From contig JAEDOI010000031.1 in the NCBI GenBank assembly GCA_016302065.1, positions 1 through 11,133 on the forward strand: DNA of 11,133 nt, read 5' to 3'. Both the position numbers and the translations under genes were made by a program. The notes under the pieces were generated by a model. The model worked only from the letters and a program-made list of their open reading frames with translations, had not been told where the DNA came from and did not search any database. Shown here piece after piece: positions 7,050 through 11,133 of the stretch (position 1 is its first letter; every line of letters starts with the position of its first letter). The stretch is from Bacilli bacterium (lineage in GTDB: Bacteria > Bacillota_I > Bacilli_A > RFN20 > CAG-826).

Positions 7050-7622
7050 CTACTTTTTATTCTTTTTAGCTAATACACAAGTTAACCATTTTCCATCAAG
7101 AACTGGTTGCTTTTCGATAATAGCTTCATCTTTAACGTAGTTAATAAACTTGTTGAGTGTTTCCTCACCGACTTCAGGGTGAGCAAGTTGTCTACCTTTG
7201 AAGCGGACTCCAACTTTTACCTTGTTACCATCTGCTAAGAATTTAATAGCTGCTGTAACTTTAGTTTGAATATCATGTTCTCCAATTTGAGGGGTTAATT
7301 GAATCTCTTTAATTTCAATAATTTTTTGATTCTTTTTAGCCTCTTTAGCTCTCTTTTTAGCTTCAAAACGGTATTTTCCATAGTTTAGTAATTTACAAAC
7401 TGGTGGATTGGCATTAGGAGCTACACATAAGAGATCGAGATCAAGTTCTTCAGCTTTTTTTAAAGCTTGGAATCTTGAGACTTTTCCAAATTGTTCTCCA
7501 TTTGGTCCTATTAACAAGACCTCATTGAAACGTATTTTTTCATTAACTAAATCGCCGCTGTTCTTATCATTACGGTTTTTCATCTCTTTTGAAGATGAAT
7601 TATTTTGATTTGGTAATATAAT
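7050..7622 (-). CDS. infC: Translation initiation factor IF-3, starting at an AUU codon
   Basis: IF-3 binds the 30S subunit, blocks premature 50S joining and rejects wrong initiator tRNAs and start codons. The N domain (NEKIRFNEVLLIGPNGEQFG, then LDLLCVAPNANPPVCKLLNYGKYRFE), a Lys-rich linker and the C domain (IKEIQLTPQIGEHD, VGVRFKGRQLAHPEVG) are all present. The first in-frame ATG is at 7583, but it has no Shine-Dalgarno. Thirteen codons upstream and in frame, an ATT at 7620-7622 follows a perfect AGGAGG (7628-7633) by five bases. AUU is the known infC start in many bacteria and lets IF-3 repress its own translation. I therefore place the start there, giving 190 residues; the added N-terminus is a short Asn/Ser-rich tail. 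It is the first gene of infC-rpmI-rplT. Confidence 0.95.
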   Translation of the reverse strand: MILPNQNNSSSKEMKNRNDKNSGDLVNEKIRFNEVLLIGPNGEQFGKVSRFQALKKAEELDLDLLCVAPNANPPVCKLLNYGKYRFEAKKRAKEAKKNQKIIEIKEIQLTPQIGEHDIQTKVTAAIKFLADGNKVKVGVRFKGRQLAHPEVGEETLNKFINYVKDEAIIEKQPVLDGKWLTCVLAKKNKK

Positions 7623-7627
7623 CAGAT

Positions 7628-7633
7628 CCTCCT
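7628..7633 (-). promoter_or_regulatory. Shine-Dalgarno that fixes the AUU start of infC
   Basis: AGGAGG lies five bases before ATT and 44 bases before the first in-frame ATG. Only the ATT is within initiating distance of it. Confidence 0.8.
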
Positions 7634-7636
7634 AAG

Positions 7637-7662
7637 AAAAATAGACGCAACAAGTTTGCGTC
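7637..7662 (-). terminator. Attenuator hairpin in the infC leader
   Basis: The stem GACGCAA with TTGCGTC (7656-7662 and 7644-7650, five-base loop) runs into TATTTTT. It lies between the promoter and the infC Shine-Dalgarno, so it can stop transcription before the operon is read. Confidence 0.75.
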
Positions 7663-7755
7663 CTCTATTACTAAAACAAATTTTAGTAGCCATTGACCAA
7701 TTGATTTAAACCAATCTGGTGAGAAGCAGACGCTTTTCTTTCTACGTGCGTAAAT

Positions 7756-7784
7756 AATTTATAATAATTTAGCTCGTTTGTCAA
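7756..7784 (-). promoter_or_regulatory. Promoter of the infC operon
   Basis: A perfect -35 TTGACA (7779-7784) and a -10 TAAATT (7756-7761) are separated by 17 bases. The predicted start is near 7749. Confidence 0.82.
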
Positions 7785-7804
7785 CATTATATTTATATAA
7801 TGTT
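7783..7804. repeat. Perfect palindrome touching the infC -35 box
   Basis: Nine-base arms AACATTATA and TATAATGTT are separated by TTTA. The left arm overlaps the last two bases of the infC TTGACA box. It has no U-tract suited to termination and lies between two divergent transcription units, so an operator is possible; chance in AT-rich DNA is the alternative. Confidence 0.5.
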
Positions 7805-7823
7805 ACATAATAAATTAGATAAA

Positions 7824-7858
7824 TTGTATTACAAATAATATACAAATTATTGTAAAAT
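7824..7858 (+). promoter_or_regulatory. Leaderless promoter with clustered TTGTA half-sites
   Basis: The -10 TAAAAT (7853-7858) is followed by ATAAAT and the ATG at 7865, the same six bases as at the phosphatase gene. No good -35 box is visible at 17 bases. Four copies of the half-site TTGTA/TACAA (7824, 7830, 7841, 7850) lie across and upstream of the -10 and include a direct repeat, TACAAATAAT and TACAAATTAT, spaced 11 bases. Confidence 0.5.
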
Positions 7859-7864
7859 ATAAAT

Positions 7865-8371
7865 ATGAAATTACATAAAATTAATATTGATGATGAGCGT
7901 TCATTAGATTTTATCTATAAGATTAATAAAGAGACCGCTTTATTAACGGCTAAAAATGATTTAAAAGTCAATACTATGACAATTGCTTGGGGGAGTATTG
8001 GATTTTTATGGTACAAACCAATTATTGAAGTTTATGTTAGAGAATCAAGATATACGCTTGAATTTATGGAAAGCAGTGAGTATTTTAGTGTTTGCTTTTT
8101 TCCTAGTAAATACAAGGATAAATTAATATACTTAGGAACACACTCAGGAAGAGATGAAGATAAAATATCAAAAATGGGATTAACAATTAATAATTCATCT
8201 TTTGCTCCTTACTTTGATGAAGCAAATTTAGTAATTATTCTTAAAAAAATATATAAAGATAAAATTGTAGCTTCAAATTTTTTAGATGAAGATGTTAGAA
8301 AGAAAGCTTATAAAACAAATGACTATCATTATCGATTCGTTGGGGAAATAGTGGAGATTTTAAAAAAATGA
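7865..8371 (+). CDS. Flavin reductase-like / FMN-binding split-barrel family protein
   Basis: A 168-residue protein of the flavin-reductase-like split-barrel type. Characteristic stretches are NTMTIAWGSIGFLWYKP (36-52), where the backbone and Thr usually contact FMN, and YVRESRYTLEFMESSEYFSVCFF (57-79), which holds the R-x-S-R-Y-T signature. GTHSGRDEDKISKMGL (91-106) matches the family's common 'G..SG.d.dK'. It probably binds FMN and transfers electrons or acts on a small substrate; the partner is unknown. There is no Shine-Dalgarno; the start follows a -10 box by six bases. Its TGA overlaps the next ATG by four bases, so it is co-translated with the HAD phosphatase. FMN metabolism linking the two is only a guess. 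Confidence 0.8.
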   Translation: MKLHKINIDDERSLDFIYKINKETALLTAKNDLKVNTMTIAWGSIGFLWYKPIIEVYVRESRYTLEFMESSEYFSVCFFPSKYKDKLIYLGTHSGRDEDKISKMGLTINNSSFAPYFDEANLVIILKKIYKDKIVASNFLDEDVRKKAYKTNDYHYRFVGEIVEILKK

Positions 8372-8994
8372 TTGTAACTTTTGATTTTGATGGAACCTTA
8401 GCCCCTTCATTTAATTTAGTAAATAGATGTATTATACAAGTTGCTAAAGATAATGGAATATTTTTAAAAGAATCTGATTTAATACCATATTATGGGCCAA
8501 CAGAAGAAGGAATGATAAATAACATTTTAAAGAGTGATAATAGGGCAAATTTTAAAAAATATTTACAATATTATAGTGAATATCATAATATTGAATTGAA
8601 TAGGTTAAATCCTTATGTAAATGAATTATTAGACCATTTAAAGGATAAAGGTGTAAATATCATTTTATTAACTGGAAGAAGTAAAGAATCAACAGATATA
8701 TCTTTAGCTTATTTTGGTTTAAACAAATATTTTACGAAGATTTATACTGGAAGTAAAAATGGTTCAAATAAAGCATTTAATTTTACTAAAGTAATGAATG
8801 ACTTTTCATGTAGTTCAAAAGATATTATTTATATAGGTGATTCAAAAAAAGATGTACTAGAATGTCAGAAAAGTAATATAAAAATATTAAGCATAAATTT
8901 TGATAATGAAAGATTAGCCAAAATTAAAGAAATAAATAATTTTTCTTATTCATCATTTATCGAATTAGAAAAAGAACTTAATAAATATTTATAA
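8368..8994 (+). CDS. HAD superfamily hydrolase, phosphoglycolate-phosphatase-like
   Basis: A 208-residue member of the HAD superfamily with all four motifs: I, FDFDGT (Asp6 nucleophile, Asp8 acid/base); II, LLTGRS (Thr102); III, the Lys near 135; IV, IGDSKKD (Asp158, Asp162, Mg-binding). An alpha-helical cap sits between motifs I and II (about 15-80), which is the subfamily I pattern used by phosphoglycolate and other small-phosphate phosphatases. It is soluble and probably cytoplasmic. The substrate cannot be set from sequence. Overlap with the upstream flavin-reductase-like gene hints at joint use, for example on a flavin or sugar phosphate, but this is speculation. A strong terminator follows its stop. 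Confidence 0.88.
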   Translation: MIVTFDFDGTLAPSFNLVNRCIIQVAKDNGIFLKESDLIPYYGPTEEGMINNILKSDNRANFKKYLQYYSEYHNIELNRLNPYVNELLDHLKDKGVNIILLTGRSKESTDISLAYFGLNKYFTKIYTGSKNGSNKAFNFTKVMNDFSCSSKDIIYIGDSKKDVLECQKSNIKILSINFDNERLAKIKEINNFSYSSFIELEKELNKYL

Positions 8995-8997
8995 AAA

Positions 8998-9023
8998 AAC
9001 AACCTCGCACTTGCGAGGTTGTT
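8998..9023. terminator. Bidirectional intrinsic terminator between the HAD gene and the aquaporin gene
   Basis: A perfect 11-base-pair GC-rich stem, AACAACCTCGC with GCGAGGTTGTT, has a four-base loop. On the minus strand it runs into a T7 tract, ending the aquaporin gene. On the plus strand it ends the HAD gene with a weaker tail. Confidence 0.92.
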
Positions 9024-9041
9024 CTATTTAACAATAGTTAA

Positions 9042-10421
9042 TTATTTAGCTTTCTTTTCGATTCCAGCTTTTGCCATAGCATCATCAATTAATTGTTTTG
9101 CTCTCTTAACACTTAATGTTGATTTAACTCTGATATATCCTGGAACATCGCTATATTTTTCTTTTGAACTATCATCCTTGATTGTCATTGTTGTGTTTTC
9201 ATATGCTTTTGGATCAACAGCGACATGCATTTTGATAGCTTTTCCTCTAATTGAGAATACTACATATCTAACCTTATGTAATCTATAAGTATCATGACTG
9301 ACACTCATTCTTCCATGAAGTCCATATTCATCACAATAAGCAGCTAATTCTTCATATTTTGATTTTAAATCTGGATCAGCTTCTTCTAATCTTTTCATGA
9401 ATGGAACTGCTTTCTTTCTAGCAGCTTTTACTTCAGGAGTTTCAGTTGTTTCTTCAACTGTTTCTTCAGCTACTGGTTCTTCAGTTACTGTTTCTTCAAT
9501 TTTTTCTTCAACTTTTTCTTCAACAACTGGTTCTTCAGCTTCTTTTGGTTCTTCTTTTACTTCCTCAGCAGCAACTGGAGTTTCTTCTTTTGTTTCTTCA
9601 GCTGGTTTTTCACCATAGTAGTTATTAACGATGTTGTTAACAACTGAAGCTTCGTGTTTGCAGCAGCATTCTTCTTCTGGTTCTTTCTTCCAGACGAATA
9701 AAATAAAGTACATTATAGCAGCAATACAAGCACCAACTAATGGGCAAACAATGAAAATCCAAAGTTGATTTAAAGCAGTATAATTTTTAGCAAAAATAGC
9801 TTGTGCAATAGCAGGAGCAATAGATCTTGCTGGGTTGACACTTGTTCCAGTTAATGGAATACCAAAAATATGTACAACTGTTAATGCACCACCAAGTACT
9901 ACGCCACCAATTTTTCTAAATTTCTTATTAGATGTAACTGCAAGAACTGTAAATACAAATAAGCCTGTTAATAAAATTTCTGCAATACAAGCAATTAAAA
10001 TTGGTTGACCTCTACTAGCAACGATAGGTTGAATAGTATTAGCGCCAAAACCACCTCTTGTAGAAATAACAGCTCTTAATCCTAATACAGCGACAAGTGC
10101 ACCTAAGATTTGGGCAACGACATAAACGAAAAATTCTTTCCATCCAAATTCTCTTTTTTCTTTAGGGAGGAATAAATTTTTGAGCAAGACACCTAAAGAA
10201 ACTGCTGGATTAACGTGACATCCGGAAACGGAACCGACAGCATAGACCATGATACAAAGAGCAAGACCAAATGCTAAAGCAGTACCAACTAAGTGACCAG
10301 CTGGATCGGCATAGCCGCCTTGTTCAATGCTTACAGAAGTCATTGCAGCAGCACCACAACCAAATAATACAAGAACGAATGTTCCGATAAATTCGGCTAA
10401 TCCTTTTTTGAATAATTTCAT
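9042..10421 (-). CDS. AqpZ-type aquaporin fused to an acidic linker and a C-terminal domain of unknown function
   Basis: A 459-residue protein in three parts. Residues 1-245 are a complete MIP channel of six membrane helices with two NPA boxes (SGCHVNPAVS, 71-73; TGTSVNPARS, 196-198). The selectivity-filter residues Phe51, His184, Thr193 and Arg199 match the spacing and identity of E. coli AqpZ, so a water channel is favoured over a glycerol channel. After the last helix come CCCKH (252-256) and VVNNIVNNYYGEK (260-272), then about 60 residues dominated by Glu, Val, Thr and Pro. Residues 338-459 form a basic alpha/beta-looking domain (FMKRLEEADPDLKSKY to RAKQLIDDAMAKAG) that I recall from other Firmicute membrane proteins but cannot name. 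The tail should be cytoplasmic. ATG 10421 is preferred over in-frame TTG 10427 because AGGAGGG (10429-10435) sits seven bases before the ATG but only one before the TTG. Confidence 0.9.
   Translation of the reverse strand: MKLFKKGLAEFIGTFVLVLFGCGAAAMTSVSIEQGGYADPAGHLVGTALAFGLALCIMVYAVGSVSGCHVNPAVSLGVLLKNLFLPKEKREFGWKEFFVYVVAQILGALVAVLGLRAVISTRGGFGANTIQPIVASRGQPILIACIAEILLTGLFVFTVLAVTSNKKFRKIGGVVLGGALTVVHIFGIPLTGTSVNPARSIAPAIAQAIFAKNYTALNQLWIFIVCPLVGACIAAIMYFILFVWKKEPEEECCCKHEASVVNNIVNNYYGEKPAEETKEETPVAAEEVKEEPKEAEEPVVEEKVEEKIEETVTEEPVAEETVEETTETPEVKAARKKAVPFMKRLEEADPDLKSKYEELAAYCDEYGLHGRMSVSHDTYRLHKVRYVVFSIRGKAIKMHVAVDPKAYENTTMTIKDDSSKEKYSDVPGYIRVKSTLSVKRAKQLIDDAMAKAGIEKKAK
9426..9609 (-). 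repeat. Low-complexity Glu-rich coding repeat in the aquaporin linker
   Basis: This encodes residues about 271-332, an irregular repeat of EE, EET, EEPV and EEKVEE units built from repeated GAAGAA codons. On the opposite strand it reads as Ser/Leu-rich open frames, which are artefacts. Such repeats can change length by slippage. Confidence 0.8.
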
Positions 10422-10444
10422 ATTCAAACCCTCCTATATTTAAT

Positions 10445-10472
10445 ATTTTAATAAAAATATTACGTTTTTCAA
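10445..10472 (-). promoter_or_regulatory. Promoter of the aquaporin gene
   Basis: A -35 TTGAAA (10467-10472) and a -10 TAAAAT (10445-10450) are separated by 16 bases on the minus strand. Transcription would start near 10438, leaving a short leader with AGGAGGG. Confidence 0.62.
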
Positions 10473-10537
10473 TATAATTTTTAAAAATAATTGAGAAATC
10501 ACTATGTTTTTAATTATATTTAAGTAGGTTTACTAAT

Positions 10538-10625
10538 AAAAATGACAGAAATATTTATATAAATTACATATGGGTAATTACAATATTTGAATGAATTGTC
10601 TAATATTGTCTATTTTGTCATTTTT
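10538..10625 (+). repeat. Nested inverted repeats ending in a T-tract
   Basis: Outer arms AAAAATGACA (10538-10547) and TGTCATTTTT (10616-10625) are perfectly complementary. Inside are AAATATT/AATATTT (10549-10555, 10582-10588) and AATTAC/GTAATT (10562-10567, 10574-10579). On the plus strand the outer stem runs into seven Ts. A small RNA or weak terminator is possible; AT-rich chance pairing is equally plausible. TTGTC also occurs three times (10596, 10606, 10615) at about ten-base spacing. Confidence 0.35.
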
Positions 10626-10821
10626 TTGAACAAATAAGATAATTTTTATATGAATATTAATTAAATTGTTGACTTAATTTTTTTAAGAAAATAAAAATTA
10701 TTTATGAAAGTTTTAAATATAAAATATTGATTATTTTTAATTGCATGCTTATTAAAAATTGTATATTGATCAGTTTAAATTTAATTACTAGGTTTAATTA
10801 ATTATTAAAATTTCAATATAC

Positions 10822-10870
10822 TATTTAAAAAAATATTGAATTTCTTTATTCTTTCAATGTTTTTTAAATA
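10822..10870. repeat. Long imperfect inverted repeat in the AT-rich gap
   Basis: Arms 10822-10840 and 10853-10870 pair over about 18 positions with one bulged A and one G-U pair, around a 12-base loop. A third copy of the inner arm, TTTCAATA near 10811-10818, can compete for the left arm. No U-tract follows on either strand, so it is not a standard terminator. Confidence 0.4.
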
Positions 10871-11062
10871 AGCGTTTTAACAATTTACCTAAAATAAAAA
10901 TAACATTATTTAATATTAGAGAAATTTATAAGATTAGAATAATAGTTATAATAAAAAATTTTTAAATAAAATGTTTCATAAATTATTGATTTTTTTAATT
11001 GTGCAATTTCATAATAAAATCTATTTGATATTTTTATTAATTATTTTAATTTATTTTAAAAT

Positions 11063-11089
11063 AAAAAAAGTTAATACTTAGTATTAACT
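11063..11089 (-). terminator. Intrinsic terminator of the right-edge tRNA
   Basis: A nine-base-pair stem, AGTTAATAC with GTATTAACT (arms 11081-11089 and 11069-11077, three-base loop), runs on the minus strand into seven Ts (11069-11063). It lies just after the CCA end of the tRNA. Confidence 0.8.
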
Positions 11090-11104
11090 ATTAATCTGGA
11101 TGAG

Positions 11105-11133
11105 TGGTGACCCTGAGGCGACTCGAACGCCTG
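11105..11133 (-). tRNA. 3' part of a tRNA gene, identity not visible
   Basis: The minus strand gives a T arm, AGGCG / TTCGAGT / CGCCT, then the 3' acceptor strand CAGGGTC, discriminator A and an encoded CCA. The anticodon lies outside the window, so the amino acid cannot be assigned. The 5' acceptor strand should read about GACCCTG. Confidence 0.9.

Larger units (their letters stand above)
7623..7749 (-). promoter_or_regulatory. L20-type leader of the infC-rpmI-rplT operon
   Basis: About 127 nt separate the predicted transcription start (about 7749) from the AUU. Going 5' to 3' the RNA holds GCGTC (7729-7733), a hairpin ATTGGT/ATCAAT, a hairpin ACTAAAA/TTTTAGT (7670-7687) and a terminator-like hairpin (7644-7662). 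The early GCGTC can pair with the GACGC of the terminator's 5' arm, so the two folds exclude each other. A leader bound by L20 that promotes termination is established for this operon in Firmicutes. Whether this leader folds to the Rfam L20 consensus should be tested with a covariance model. Confidence 0.72.
10473..11061. other. AT-rich stretch without a supported gene
   Basis: Nearly 600 bases lie between the aquaporin promoter and the terminator of the right-hand tRNA. I see no open frame with a Shine-Dalgarno, no tRNA-like fold, no DnaA boxes and no recognisable gene remnant. It contains a few inverted repeats, listed separately, and a TTGACT (about 10669) with a TA-rich hexamer 17 bases on that could be a weak plus-strand promoter. 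This is unusually long for such a compact window. Confidence 0.6.

Noticed and set aside
7408..7608. Plus-strand frame over infC
   Set aside because: Antisense of a conserved gene, Ser-rich and without a start signal.
9397..9628. Two plus-strand open frames rich in Ser or Leu
   Set aside because: They are antisense readings of the repeated GAAGAA codons in the aquaporin linker and have no ribosome-binding site.
10673..10720. Short ATG frame (about eight codons) after a TTGACT-like box
   Set aside because: Too short, no Shine-Dalgarno and no family signal.

Overview
The window is strongly AT-rich and looks like a low-GC Firmicute of class Bacilli, probably an uncultured, gut-type lineage near the RF39/Erysipelotrichales/Mollicutes branch. 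This placement is inferred from an EzrA-type division protein, the conserved neighbourhood rpsD / ezrA / cysteine desulfurase / thiI (known from Bacillus), good Shine-Dalgarno sites and dense, short intergenic spaces. UGA is used as a stop (ends of ezrA and of the flavin reductase gene) and Trp is encoded by TGG, so this is the standard bacterial code and not the Mycoplasma code.

Layout, left to right. 1-47: the 5' tip of an unidentified minus-strand gene. 113-189: a tRNA-Glu with anticodon CUC. 210-1307: an alkaline-phosphatase/nucleotide-pyrophosphatase superfamily enzyme. 1343-2147: rpsD (ribosomal protein S4) with its terminator, a roughly 137-nt leader and a good promoter. From 2181 rightward, a plus-strand unit runs: a small one-TM protein, ezrA, a cysteine desulfurase and thiI, all closely packed or overlapping. 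It ends at a bidirectional terminator (6429-6452) shared with the convergent infC-rpmI-rplT operon (7622 down to 6472). That operon has a TTGACA promoter, an L20-type attenuator leader and an AUU start codon for infC. From 7853 a second short plus-strand unit encodes a flavin-reductase-like protein and a HAD phosphatase, ending at another bidirectional terminator (8998-9023). On its far side lies a minus-strand gene for an AqpZ-type aquaporin fused through a Glu-rich linker to a C-terminal soluble domain of unknown function. 10473-11061 is very AT-rich DNA with no supported gene, containing a few inverted repeats. At the right edge is the 3' part of another tRNA with its terminator.

How the genes work together: most of the window is housekeeping. 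The desulfurase and ThiI should form a sulfur relay for 4-thiouridine in tRNA. S4, IF3, L35 and L20 belong to the translation apparatus and appear to be controlled by leader RNAs. EzrA acts at the division ring. The less ordinary items are the aquaporin fusion, a small ORF resembling a duplicated EzrA membrane anchor, a repeated promoter layout that places the -10 box exactly six bases before the ATG (leaderless mRNAs), and mutually exclusive pairings in the rpsD leader. I found no mobile element, phage gene, CRISPR array or defence system.
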